From Streptomyces canus (GTDB lineage: Bacteria > Actinomycetota > Actinomycetes > Streptomycetales > Streptomycetaceae): a stretch of DNA of 64,000 nucleotides. Location: positions 6,934,001 through 6,998,000 of the forward strand of contig NZ_JAUSYQ010000002.1 of the NCBI RefSeq assembly GCF_030816965.1, written 5' to 3'. Shown here piece after piece: positions 16,379 through 24,220 of this stretch. Within the stretch, counting starts at the first letter, position 1. Each line of letters begins with the position of its first letter. Under the pieces are notes generated by a model. The model did not search any database. It was not told where the DNA came from and saw only the letters and a program-made list of their open reading frames with translations. The translations under genes and the position numbers were made by a program.

Positions 16379-16395
16379 CGCTACGACTCGTAGCG
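16379..16395. promoter_or_regulatory. CGCTACG-N3-CGTAGCG palindrome in TetR/thioredoxin divergent region
   Basis: CGCTACGACTCGTAGCG is a perfect 7-3-7 inverted repeat about 80 bp upstream of the TetR start and 126 bp upstream of the thioredoxin-like gene. This is a common TetR half-site form (CTACG) in Streptomyces, so TetR autoregulation is the simplest reading. Confidence 0.6.
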
Positions 16396-16520
16396 AAAGC
16401 TCGCGACAGGCGTACGCGAGTGACGCGGCGTGGGGTGGGGACCCGGCGCCGACGACCACGGGAACGACCGACTTTCATACCGCTTTTCACAGACACGCGC
16501 GGACGGGGGAGAATCGACGC

Positions 16521-17498
16521 ATGCAGCCACGGAACATGTCCATGAGCGGTGTCGTCGACCTCGCCGCGGTGAAGGCGGCCCAGGAGGCCAAGGCGAAGGC
16601 GGAGCAGGCGCGCGCCGAAGCGGCCCGGCAGGGTGGCGGCACGGGTGCCGTCTCCCCGGCCGATCTCGTCATCGACGTCGACGAGGCGGGCTTCGAGCGC
16701 GAGGTCCTGCAGCGGTCCACCGAAGTCCCGGTCGTCATCGACTTCTGGGCCGAGTGGTGTGAGCCCTGCAAGCAGCTGAGCCCGGTCCTCGAGCAGCTCG
16801 TCGTCGAGTACAACGGACGCCTGCTCCTCGCCAAGATCGATGTCGACGCCAACCAGATGTTGATGCAGCAGTTCGGGGTGCAGGGCATCCCGGCCGTGTT
16901 CGCCGTCGTCGCCGGCCAGGCCCTGCCGCTCTTCCAGGGCGCGGCAGGCAAGGAGCAGATCCAGCAGACCCTGGACCAGTTGGTGCAGGTCGCCGAGCAG
17001 CGCTTCGGGCTGACCGGTCTCGCGGTCGACCCTGACGCCGAGCCCGGCGCCGCTCCGCAGCCTGCGGCCGTGCCGGCGGGGCCGTACGACGCACTCCTCG
17101 AAGCCGCCGTGCGCGCCCTGGACGCAGGGGACTTCGGCGGTGCCGTCCAGGCGTACAAGAACGTACTGAGTGATGACCCCGGCAACAGCGAGGCCAAACT
17201 GGGGCTCGCCCAGGCCGAGTTGCTCCAGCGGGTGCAGAGCCTCGACCCGCAGCAGACGCGCAAGGAGGCGGCCGAGAAGCCGGGTGACGCACAGGCGCAG
17301 ATCGCCGCCGCCGACCTGGACCTGGTCGGCGGTCATGTCGAGGACGCGTTCGGGCGGCTCATCGACACCGTGCGGCGCACGGCCGGTGACGAGCGGGACA
17401 CCGTACGGATTCGGCTGCTTGAGCTCTTCGAGGTGGTCGGCGCCGACGATCCGCGGGTGTCGGCGGCCCGCAGAGCGCTCTCGCGCGCCCTGTTCTGA
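16521..17498 (+). CDS. Thioredoxin-fold/TPR co-chaperone (CnoX/YbbN-like)
   Basis: 325 residues. N-terminal helix-rich lead (residues 10-38, AVKAAQEAKAKAEQARAEAA) probably coiled coil. Thioredoxin domain at about 50-160: VVIDFWAEWCEPCKQLSPVL with active-site WCEPC, then GVQGIPAVFAVVAGQ with the cis-Pro. The C-terminal region (about 190-325) has TPR-like helices (YDALLEAAVRALDAGDFGGAVQAYKNVLSDDP, KLGLAQAELLQR). This order matches the YbbN/CnoX family of chaperedoxins that hold oxidised clients for GroEL or DnaK. WCEPC rather than the bacterial norm WCGPC still has both Cys, so redox activity is possible. ATG 16521 was chosen over the longer open frame. Confidence 0.92.
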   Translation: MQPRNMSMSGVVDLAAVKAAQEAKAKAEQARAEAARQGGGTGAVSPADLVIDVDEAGFEREVLQRSTEVPVVIDFWAEWCEPCKQLSPVLEQLVVEYNGRLLLAKIDVDANQMLMQQFGVQGIPAVFAVVAGQALPLFQGAAGKEQIQQTLDQLVQVAEQRFGLTGLAVDPDAEPGAAPQPAAVPAGPYDALLEAAVRALDAGDFGGAVQAYKNVLSDDPGNSEAKLGLAQAELLQRVQSLDPQQTRKEAAEKPGDAQAQIAAADLDLVGGHVEDAFGRLIDTVRRTAGDERDTVRIRLLELFEVVGADDPRVSAARRALSRALF

Positions 17499-17595
17499 GC
17501 GGGGGTCCGAGCGGGGCGCGAGCCCGGTTCTGACCAGTTGCTAAACACCACGGCATGTGTTGCCCGAGTGAAAGATTTGCTGTGAGAACGTCACT

Positions 17596-17633
17596 GCGGC
17601 CGCGCTTTGCCAAAACTTGGTAAACGCGGCCGC
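17596..17633 (+). terminator. Nested hairpin after the co-chaperone gene
   Basis: Outer arms GCGGCCGCG (17596-17604) and CGCGGCCGC (17625-17633) pair perfectly. Inside, TTTGCCAA (17606-17613) pairs with TTGGTAAA (17617-17624) with one G-T pair, leaving a 3-nt loop and one bulged C. The result is a near-continuous 17-bp stem. Probable terminator. Confidence 0.65.
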
Positions 17634-17635
17634 TG

Positions 17636-17778
17636 TTACTTCCAGTAAGTCAGGCCCGTTGATCTGTCGGATTCTGTCCATCGATCAACTGCTTTGTCCT
17701 CCCCCTGTTTGCCACCCAGCGTCGTCGACCGAGACCAGCGGGTCGTTGTTCGGTTATCCGGCCGTTACTACCGAGTAA
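17636..17778. promoter_or_regulatory. Paired TTACT/AGTAA inverted repeats
   Basis: TTACT-TCC-AGTAA (17636-17648) and TTACT-ACCG-AGTAA (17765-17778, extended to GTTACT/AGTAAC at 17764-17779) lie 130 bp apart upstream of the DUF6230 gene. The shared half-site suggests one regulator binding twice. The icmA palindrome also begins TTACT and ends AGTAA, but with a wider centre. No regulator can be named. Confidence 0.45.
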
Positions 17779-18160
17779 CGAAGCCCCTTGTGCGGGCGGC
17801 GAGAATGCACCACGATCGGCGACGCTCGGTCCTTTCCCGTTCCCCGACAGCCGGTCGGGCGGCGGGATTCCTTGGGTCCCCACCGAGCAGGGTCGGCGGC
17901 AGGTGCGCCGGCTCTTGGACAGGGGGGTCTTCGCCCACCCGGCGGAGCCTGTCCAGCAAGGTTGTGCGTGATGCGTGTCAGGCGCGACCAGTGGTTGTCG
18001 CTCGGGGGTGATCGCCGGTGATCGGTGCGCGGTTCGCGCCTCCGAGTGCGGGCGCTCTCCTTCCCGAGGACGTAGCACTTCTCCCATCCCTGCCCGGCTG
18101 AGCCGTCCTTTCGACAGGGGCAGTCAGGGTCAGGAGATGTACGTCCGAGAAGGAGGAAAT

Positions 18161-18823
18161 ATGCAGTCCCAGGTGCGTGGCGGGACCAGATGGAAGCGCT
18201 TCGCTGTGGTCATGGTGCCCAGCGTCGCAGCGGCCGCGGCAGTGGGTGTCGGGCTGGCGCAGGGTGCGCTCGCCGCGTCGTTCAGTGTGTCCGGCCAGGA
18301 GTTCAAGGTGAAGGCCGGCCACCTCGAGGGCCAGGGCTTCGCCCAGTACGGCGGTATCGACACCGGTTACACGTCGACCGACGGCAAGAACAAGGGCGCG
18401 GTGCACCCGGTCGCGATCTCGTCGTTCCGTACGGCGCAGATCACGAACATGTGCCAGTCGGTCAAGACCGAGATCCCGCTCATAGGCAAGACGATCTACC
18501 TTCGTCTTGACGCGGGTCCGGACGCGGACCACAAGGTCGAGGCCGAGAACCTCTACATCGACGTCGCCCAGCTCGACGCCGACGCGACGTTCAAGAACAT
18601 CGACATCGGTGTGGCCGCCCAGGACAGCGCCAAGAGCAAGGGTGGCAAGGGTCCGGAGATCAAGTCCGGCGACAACGTCCTGCCCGGCGGCTTCGCCCAG
18701 CAGGCCGAGTCGGCCGACCTGACGAACGTCGAGCAGACGGCGTGGGCCACCACGGCCGGCACCTTCAAGCTCAGCGGCCTGAAGATGCGCCTTGGCACCG
18801 ACTCCAAGATGGAGTGCTTCTGA
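18161..18823 (+). CDS. DUF6230 secreted protein
   Basis: 220 residues with an N-terminal signal or anchor (about 12-38: FAVVMVPSVAAAAAVGVGLAQGALA, cleavage likely before ASFSVSG) and an exported beta-rich domain. Family signature of DUF6230: FSVSGQEFKVKAGHLEGQGFAQYGG, AQITNMCQSVKTEIP, LYIDVAQLDADATFKNIDIGVAAQD, and the closing GTFKLSGLKMRLG. Such proteins are sometimes labelled cholesterol esterase in databases, but no serine-hydrolase motif is visible, so I do not support that name. The AAGGAGG site 5 nt before ATG is the strongest ribosome site in this part. First gene of a three-gene operon with DUF6114 and a Ser/Pro-rich surface protein. Confidence 0.88.
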   Translation: MQSQVRGGTRWKRFAVVMVPSVAAAAAVGVGLAQGALAASFSVSGQEFKVKAGHLEGQGFAQYGGIDTGYTSTDGKNKGAVHPVAISSFRTAQITNMCQSVKTEIPLIGKTIYLRLDAGPDADHKVEAENLYIDVAQLDADATFKNIDIGVAAQDSAKSKGGKGPEIKSGDNVLPGGFAQQAESADLTNVEQTAWATTAGTFKLSGLKMRLGTDSKMECF

Positions 18824-19002
18824 CGGCTGAGGCCGCAGGGTGACTCAGCGCGCTGAGTGGCCCGGGGCGGGGAGGCAGGTGCTTCTCCGCCCCGCATGGC
18901 AGGCCCGGCGCCCGCCGGACCGCATGCACACAGACAGACTTTCCGGTTCTCCATGCCTTCGGCCGAGCCGGTACGTACTTCCGGACCCAGGGAGCTTTTT
19001 CC

Positions 19003-19608
19003 ATGAGTGCCGAGACTCCGGTCCAGAGCGCCGGGACCTTCACCCGGTTGCGCCTGCGATTCCGTGCCTGGCGAGGCCACCGCCCGTTCTGGGCAGGTCT
19101 GTTCACGCTGCTCGGCGGTCTGCCGATCGCCTACTTCCCGTACGCCACGGTCAAGTTGGGCACCATGTCCATCGCCATGGCGACCACCGCGGGTGCGGGC
19201 TCCCTCATCATCGGCATACTGCTGTTCACGCTGGGTCTGACCATGTGGTTCCAGCAGGCCACGCGGATCTTCGCCGGCGTAGCCGCGATCGTCCTCGCCC
19301 TGGTGTCCCTGGTGGTCTCCAACATCGGCGGCTTCATCCTGGGCTTCCTGTTCGCCCTGGTCGGCGGAGCGCTCGCCGTCTCCTGGGCGCCTGGAGCGCC
19401 GCCCCAGCCGCAGGCGATGGGCGAGGACGGGACGCAGGGCGGTGCGCCCCAGGGCGCCGACCCCGACACCGCGATCCTGCGGCCCGTGATGGACGAGCCA
19501 GCGCCGTACAGGGCGCCGGAGCCCCCTCGCGACGGATCGTCGGGGCGGACGCCCGAGAGTGCCTGGGCCGGCGGCGACGACGCGAACGGGGGGTACCGTG
19601 TCGGCTGA
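19003..19608 (+). CDS. DUF6114 integral membrane protein
   Basis: 201 residues. Four hydrophobic helices between residues 30 and 135 (FWAGLFTLLGGLPIAYFP, IAMATTAGAGSLIIGILLFT, IFAGVAAIVLALVSLVVS, GFILGFLFALVGGALAVSW) and a disordered cytoplasmic or outer tail of about 65 residues rich in Pro, Gly and Asp. DUF6114 is always seen next to DUF6230 in streptomycetes, and both lie here in order. It overlaps the following gene by 11 bp. Function unknown; a membrane anchor or export helper for the DUF6230 protein is the simplest guess. Confidence 0.88.
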   Translation: MSAETPVQSAGTFTRLRLRFRAWRGHRPFWAGLFTLLGGLPIAYFPYATVKLGTMSIAMATTAGAGSLIIGILLFTLGLTMWFQQATRIFAGVAAIVLALVSLVVSNIGGFILGFLFALVGGALAVSWAPGAPPQPQAMGEDGTQGGAPQGADPDTAILRPVMDEPAPYRAPEPPRDGSSGRTPESAWAGGDDANGGYRVG

Positions 19609-20932
19609 GAACCTTCATGGCGAGGGCTCCGCGGCCGCGGCGGAGGTCAGAACGGGCCCCCGGCACGCGGCCCCCAAAAAGCCTCTGTTCAACAGATTCC
19701 ACATGCCGGCCGGCAAAGCGATAGCCATGGCGGCGATGCCGACGGCCGTCCTCATGGGCATCGGGTTCACGCCGACGCTCGCGCTGGCCGACGACGCGCC
19801 GACCGCGAAGAGCCTGACGGCCGACGAGTACAAGGACTGCATCGCGGCGCTGGACGGTGCGTCCCCGTCCGCCTCGGCGAGTCCGTCCTCGTCCCCGGAC
19901 GACTCCGACGGCTCCGCTACGGCGACGCCGTCCCCCTCGGCCTCCTCCGGCTCGGGATCGGACTCCGGGTCGAACTCGGGCGGCTCCTCGTCGGATTCGG
20001 GTTCCGGCGACCAGGCCACGCCCACGCCGACCCCGTCCGCCTCCGCGAGCAAGGAGGAGAGCAGCTCCTCCTCCGGCAGCTCCGGCTCCGACACCGCCAC
20101 GGCGTCCCCCCCGGCCTCCGCGAGCGACGACGGCAACCTCCTGACGGACATCGGTGATGCGATCACCGGGATCTTCACGGGCGGCTCCGGCTCCGGCGAC
20201 GCGTCCAGTGCCAGCCCTACGCCGACCCCCTCGGCCTCGGCGTCCAAGAGCGCGGACGACAGCGCGGGGGACACCGCCAAGGAGACGACCGAGAAGGTCA
20301 CCGACACGGTGAAGGACACCGTGAAGGACACCACCGACACGGCGTCCAAGGCGGCCGAGGACACCACCAAGGCCGTGGAGGACACCACCAAGGCGGCCGA
20401 GGAGGCGGCGGCGGACGCCACGGCCTCCCCGAGCCCGTCGGCGAGTTCCACCACGGACGCCGAGGACTGCCCGGTCGCCACGGACGAGGTGGGCGACACC
20501 GAGCCCGGCGTGACGGTGGCCGACAACGCCTGGACCCTGAAGGCCAGTTCGCTGCTGCTCAAGGGTGCCGACTACCAGGGTGTCGTGGAGGTCAAGACGG
20601 CCAGCGGCAAGACCAAGAAGGTGCTGAAGTACGTCATCTCCGGCGGCACCGACATCGGTGACCTCCACCAGATCGTCACCGAGCGCGGCAAGACGTATCA
20701 CGTGCAGGCGGGCAAGGGCACCACGTCCACGATCCGTGACGGCAAGACGACCATGTACACCGAGAGCATCTCCGGCAACCTGCTGGGGCTGATCCCGGTC
20801 ACGTTCAGCCCGGACAGCCCCCCGCCGCTGAACATCCCGCTGATCTACTTCACCAATGTGACGGTCCAGCAGGCCGCCCAGTACGGCGGGACACTGACCG
20901 TGCCCGGGATGCACCAGTACAGCGAGGGCTGA
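19598..20932 (+). CDS. Exported Ser/Pro/Asp-rich surface protein with C-terminal DUF6230-like domain
   Basis: 444 residues. I chose GTG 19598 inside the end of the DUF6114 gene because it follows a G-run and gives a sensible N-terminus (VSAENLHGEGS). A hydrophobic helix (about 45-65, AIAMAAMPTAVLMGIGFTP) with a cleavage-like ALA-DDA is followed by a 170-residue stretch of Ser, Pro, Asp and Gly. Next comes a helical repeat of DTVKD/DTTKAxEDTTKA units (about 230-275), then a compact C-terminal domain (DCPVATDEVGDTEPG ... YFTNVTVQQAAQYGGTLTVPG). The Ser/Pro region reads as a cell-wall spacer and the repeats as an amphipathic coil. No catalytic motif is visible. Co-transcribed with DUF6230/DUF6114 and ending in a strong hairpin. 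Confidence 0.85.
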   Translation: MSAENLHGEGSAAAAEVRTGPRHAAPKKPLFNRFHMPAGKAIAMAAMPTAVLMGIGFTPTLALADDAPTAKSLTADEYKDCIAALDGASPSASASPSSSPDDSDGSATATPSPSASSGSGSDSGSNSGGSSSDSGSGDQATPTPTPSASASKEESSSSSGSSGSDTATASPPASASDDGNLLTDIGDAITGIFTGGSGSGDASSASPTPTPSASASKSADDSAGDTAKETTEKVTDTVKDTVKDTTDTASKAAEDTTKAVEDTTKAAEEAAADATASPSPSASSTTDAEDCPVATDEVGDTEPGVTVADNAWTLKASSLLLKGADYQGVVEVKTASGKTKKVLKYVISGGTDIGDLHQIVTERGKTYHVQAGKGTTSTIRDGKTTMYTESISGNLLGLIPVTFSPDSPPPLNIPLIYFTNVTVQQAAQYGGTLTVPGMHQYSEG

Positions 20933-20970
20933 CCGACGCCCCTCACGAACCCTTCCGGGAGCCGCACACA

Positions 20971-21009
20971 CGCTGAGGGTGTCCTCTTCAACAGAGGGCA
21001 CCCTCAGCG
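20971..21009 (+). terminator. Long hairpin terminator after the surface-protein operon
   Basis: CGCTGAGGGTG (20971-20981) pairs with CACCCTCAGCG (20999-21009). The stem continues through a T-G pair and CCTCT/AGAGG to a 5-nt loop TCAAC, giving 17 paired positions. It lies 38 bp after the stop of the Ser/Pro-rich gene. Confidence 0.75.
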
Positions 21010-21085
21010 CGTACGTGAGCCCTGGGGGCCGTGACAGAGAGGCTCCTACGGGACCACTACGCGCGTCGAGGTCTGCTTCGGACAC

Positions 21086-21364
21086 GTGGAGCTCATGCTG
21101 CTGCGGCCCTACTACCGGGACGGCGTGCACATCCGCCGGGCCACCGCCGAGGAGTTCGCCGGCCTGGGCGAACGGCACCGGCTCGCGGCGGAGGACGCCG
21201 CGTACACCTGGATGCTGGAACCCGACGGTGACAGTTTCGTCGTCAGCGGCACACCGAGCCGGCGCGAGGCCGAGTACGCGCTGATGGGCGACCGGGAGGC
21301 CCTGTACGACGCGTCCCTGCCCTGGCCCCCGGACTTCCCCGCGGACGCCGGCACGATCGGCTGA
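21086..21364 (+). CDS. Small conserved-looking protein of unknown function
   Basis: 92 residues, acidic, no membrane helix, no motif I recognise. The composition is protein-like (ELMLLRPYYRDGVHIRRATA, AEDAAYTWMLEPDGDSFVV, SGTPSRREAEYALMGDREAL, YDASLPWPPDFPADAG) and codon positions follow the GC3 pattern of true Streptomyces genes, unlike the two overlapping frames. The start is uncertain: GTG 21086 is the only start codon here, though the frame is open to 21035 and the residues before it (RVEVCFGH) also look coding. It ends 58 bp before the convergent pyk gene. Confidence 0.65.
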   Translation: MELMLLRPYYRDGVHIRRATAEEFAGLGERHRLAAEDAAYTWMLEPDGDSFVVSGTPSRREAEYALMGDREALYDASLPWPPDFPADAGTIG

Positions 21365-21375
21365 GTACACGCACG

Positions 21376-21406
21376 GAGGGCGCCCCCTGCCACAGGCGGC
21401 GCCCTC
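21376..21406. terminator. Hairpin between small gene and pyk (convergent)
   Basis: GAGGGCGCC (21376-21384) pairs with GGCGCCCTC (21398-21406), 13-nt loop. It lies between two convergent stops and can serve both. Confidence 0.65.
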
Positions 21407-21422
21407 GCTGTCGTACGGATTC

Positions 21423-22847
21423 CTACTGCGCGCCGCCGAGGTGGTGGACGCGCAGCATGTTGGTGGTGCCGGCGACGCCGGGGGGCGAGCCGGCGGTGAT
21501 GATGACGATCTCGCCCGGGTTGAACCGGTTGATCTTGGTGATCTCCTGGTCCACCAGGTCGACCATCTCATCGGTGGTGTTCACGAACGGCACCACGTGC
21601 GACTCCACGCCCCAGCTGAGCGCCAGCTGGTTGCGGGTGCTCTCGTCCGTGGTGAAGGCGATGATCGGCTGGACCGCGCGGTAGCGCGAGAGACGACGGG
21701 CCGTGTCGCCGGACTGGGTGAAGGCCACCAGGCCCCGGCCGCCGAGGAAGTCGGCGATCTCGCAGGCGGCACGGGCCACCGAACCGCCCTGCGTGCGCGG
21801 CTTCTTGCCCGGGACGAGCGGCTGCAGCCCCTTGGACATCAGCTCCTGCTCGGCCGCGGCGACGATCTTCGACATCGTCTTCACGGTCTCGATGGGATAC
21901 GCGCCGACCGAGGACTCCGCCGACAGCATGACCGCGTCCGCGCCGTCCAGGATCGCGTTGGCCACGTCGGAGGCCTCGGCGCGGGTCGGGCGGGAGTTGG
22001 TGATCATCGACTCCATCATCTGGGTCGCCACGATCACCGGCTTGGCGTTGCGGCGGCACAGCTCGATGAGGCGCTTCTGCACCATCGGGACCTTCTCGAG
22101 CGGGTACTCGACGGCCAGGTCGCCACGGGCCACCATGACGGCGTCGAACGCCATCACGACGTCCTCCATGTTGTCCACCGCCTGCGGCTTCTCCACCTTG
22201 GCGATGACGGGGACCCGGCGGCCCTCCTCGTCCATCACGCGGTGGACGTCGTCGACGTCCTTGGCGTCCCGGACGAAGGACAGCGCGACCATGTCGCAGC
22301 CCATGCGCAGCGCGAAGCGGAGGTCCTCGACGTCCTTCTCGCTCAGCGCCGGGACGTTCACCGCCGCGCCGGGCAGGTTGATGCCCTTGTGGTCGGAGAC
22401 GACACCGCCCTCGATGACCATCGTCTTGACCCGCGGGCCCTCGACGTCCAGGACCTTCAGCTCGACGTTGCCGTCGTTGATGAGGATCTGGTCGCCGCGG
22501 GAGACGTCACCGGGCAGGCCCTTGTAGGTCGTCCCGCAGATGGTCTTGTCACCCGGGACGTCCTCGGCGGTGATGACGAACTCGTCACCGCGCTCCAGCT
22601 CCACCGGGCCCTCGGCGAAGGTCTCCAGGCGGATCTTCGGGCCCTGCAGGTCGGCGAGGACACCGATGGCCCGGCCGGTCTCCTTGGCGGCGGCACGGAC
22701 GCGGTCGTACCGCCCCTGGTGCTCGGCGTGCGAGCCGTGGCTGAAGTTGAAACGGGCCACGTTCATGCCGGCTTCGATCAGCGAGACCAGCATCTCGTGG
22801 GAGTCGACCGCGGGGCCGAGAGTACAGACGATTTTCGAACGGCGCAT
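21423..22847 (-). CDS. pyk: Pyruvate kinase
   Basis: 474 residues. Catalyses phosphoenolpyruvate + ADP to pyruvate + ATP, the last step of glycolysis. N-terminal RRSKIVCTLGPAVDS and MNVARFNFSHG, catalytic barrel marks FVRDAKDVDDV, IAKVEKPQAVDNM (active-site Lys), VMVARGDLAVEYPLEKVP and MITNSRPTRAEASDVANAI. The C-terminal domain ends IITAGSPPGVAGTTN. Full length for a bacterial type I enzyme. Its start is followed upstream by a short region holding the palindrome CGGAATATTCCG and then the ackA stop. Streptomyces normally has two pyruvate kinases; this one sits with ackA-pta, so it probably serves overflow or redox-adjusted flux. Confidence 0.97.
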   Translation of the reverse strand: MRRSKIVCTLGPAVDSHEMLVSLIEAGMNVARFNFSHGSHAEHQGRYDRVRAAAKETGRAIGVLADLQGPKIRLETFAEGPVELERGDEFVITAEDVPGDKTICGTTYKGLPGDVSRGDQILINDGNVELKVLDVEGPRVKTMVIEGGVVSDHKGINLPGAAVNVPALSEKDVEDLRFALRMGCDMVALSFVRDAKDVDDVHRVMDEEGRRVPVIAKVEKPQAVDNMEDVVMAFDAVMVARGDLAVEYPLEKVPMVQKRLIELCRRNAKPVIVATQMMESMITNSRPTRAEASDVANAILDGADAVMLSAESSVGAYPIETVKTMSKIVAAAEQELMSKGLQPLVPGKKPRTQGGSVARAACEIADFLGGRGLVAFTQSGDTARRLSRYRAVQPIIAFTTDESTRNQLALSWGVESHVVPFVNTTDEMVDLVDQEITKINRFNPGEIVIITAGSPPGVAGTTNMLRVHHLGGAQ

Positions 22848-22875
22848 GGGGCGATCCTATCGGTTTGTTTCGCTG

Positions 22876-22887
22876 CGGAATATTCCG
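22876..22887. promoter_or_regulatory. CGGAATATTCCG palindrome upstream of pyk
   Basis: A perfect 12-bp palindrome 29-40 bp before the pyk ATG, in the 116-bp gap after ackA. It may be a regulator site or chance; the gap is unusually AT-rich for this genome, which supports a promoter here. Confidence 0.35.
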
Positions 22888-22963
22888 TCTGGCGGAAGAT
22901 ACAAATGGGCGGAACGTCGCTCAGCTGGGTTACCGCTCAGTCGCCACGCGGTGGAGCCGCAAA

Positions 22964-24220
22964 TCAATGCCGTGCGACCAGTGCGTAGGTCTGCGTCGCG
23001 ATTTCCAGTTCTTCGTCGGTCGGCACCACGGCGACCTTCACCCGTGCGTCGGCGGGCGAGATCAGCCGCGGTTCGTCGCTCCGTACGGCGTTGAGCTCAC
23101 GGTCCACCGCCGGGCCCAGGGTCTCCAGGCCCGCCACGGCGGCTTCCCGCACCGGTGCCGCGTTCTCGCCGACCCCGGCGGTGAACGCGATCGCGTCCAC
23201 CGTACCGAGAACGGCGTAATAGGCGCCGATGTACTTCTTCAGACGGTGAATGTAGATGTCAAAGGCGAGCTCGGCCTGCTCGTCCCCCTCGTCGATCCGG
23301 CGCCGAATCTCCCGCATGTCGTTGTCACCGCAGAGGCCGACCAGTCCGCTCCTCTTGTTGAGAAGAGTGTCGATTTCGTCGATGGACATTTTGCCAACGC
23401 GCGCCAAATGGAAGATGACAGCCGGATCGGTGTCTCCGGAGCGCGTACCCATCACGAGTCCCTCCAAAGGCGTCAGCCCCATGGAGGTGTCCACGCACCT
23501 GCCGCCCCGGACCGCGGAGGCGCTCGCGCCGTTGCCGAGGTGCAGCACGATCACGTTGACGTCCTCGGGTGCCTTGCCCAGCAGCTTCGCGGTCGCCCGG
23601 GACACGTACGCGTGCGAGGTGCCGTGGAAGCCGTAGCGGCGGATGCGGTGCGCGTCGGCGGTCTCCACGTCGATCGCGTAGCGCGCGGCCGACTCCGGCA
23701 TCGTGGTGTGGAACGCGGTGTCGAAGACGGCGACCTGGGGCAGGTCCGGGCGCAGCGCCCGCGCGGTGCGGATGCCGGTGAGGTTGGCCGGGTTGTGCAG
23801 CGGGGCGACCGGGATCAGCCGCTCGATCTCGGCGAGCACGGTCTCGTCGATCACCGTCGGCTCGGTGAAGGTCCTGCCGCCGTGCACCACGCGGTGGCCT
23901 ATCGCGGCCAGCTCGGGGGAGTCGAGGCCGAGCCCGTCCTTCGCCAGTTCTTCCGCCACGGCCTTCAGCGCGGCGTCGTGGTCGGCGATCGGGCCGGTCC
24001 ACTCACGGGGCTCGCTGCCCTGGGGGATGTGCTTCAGCCGGGAGGACTGCTCCCCGATGCGCTCGACGAGCCCCTGTGCCAGCCGGCTGCTGTCCCGCAT
24101 GTCGAGCAGCTGGTACTTCACCGACGAGGAGCCGGAGTTGAGGACGAGGATTCGCGCAGAAGGGGCCGAGCGCAGCTCGTCGGACAGGGCGGTGGTGGGA
24201 GACGGGCGGGTGGCACTCAC
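22964..24220 (-). CDS. ackA: Acetate kinase
   Basis: 418 residues. Converts acetyl phosphate + ADP to acetate + ATP (reversible). Motifs: N-terminal LVLNSGSSSVKYQL, active-site region GHRVVHGGRTF, VFDTAFHTTMP, RYGFHGTSHAYVS, VLHLGNGASASAV, the GTRSGDTDP adenine loop and FTAGVGENAAPVR. All catalytic Arg, His, Asn and Asp residues of the family are in these blocks. A 26-residue N-terminal lead precedes the core, probably disordered. It overlaps pta by ATGA, as in the usual pta-ackA pair, so acetyl-CoA can be turned to acetate and ATP. Confidence 0.97.
   Translation of the reverse strand: MSATRPSPTTALSDELRSAPSARILVLNSGSSSVKYQLLDMRDSSRLAQGLVERIGEQSSRLKHIPQGSEPREWTGPIADHDAALKAVAEELAKDGLGLDSPELAAIGHRVVHGGRTFTEPTVIDETVLAEIERLIPVAPLHNPANLTGIRTARALRPDLPQVAVFDTAFHTTMPESAARYAIDVETADAHRIRRYGFHGTSHAYVSRATAKLLGKAPEDVNVIVLHLGNGASASAVRGGRCVDTSMGLTPLEGLVMGTRSGDTDPAVIFHLARVGKMSIDEIDTLLNKRSGLVGLCGDNDMREIRRRIDEGDEQAELAFDIYIHRLKKYIGAYYAVLGTVDAIAFTAGVGENAAPVREAAVAGLETLGPAVDRELNAVRSDEPRLISPADARVKVAVVPTDEELEIATQTYALVARH

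Larger units (their letters stand above)
17499..18160. other. Gene-free 660 bp: terminator, TTACT repeats and long leader of the DUF6230 operon
   Basis: No convincing gene on either strand. It holds a large hairpin (17596-17633), two TTACT...AGTAA inverted repeats (17636-17648 and 17765-17778) and about 380 bp of leader with many runs of C and G before the strong ribosome site AAGGAGG at 18150. Weak short frames in it have arginine-rich, non-protein-like translations. Confidence 0.7.

Noticed and set aside
18161..18823. Cholesterol esterase, a database label for DUF6230 proteins
   Set aside because: No GxSxG or other serine-hydrolase motif is present.
19857..20450. Dense short repeats resembling a repeat array
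   Set aside because: They are codon-level repeats of Ser, Pro, Asp and DTTKA units inside a continuous coding frame, not a CRISPR or mobile element.
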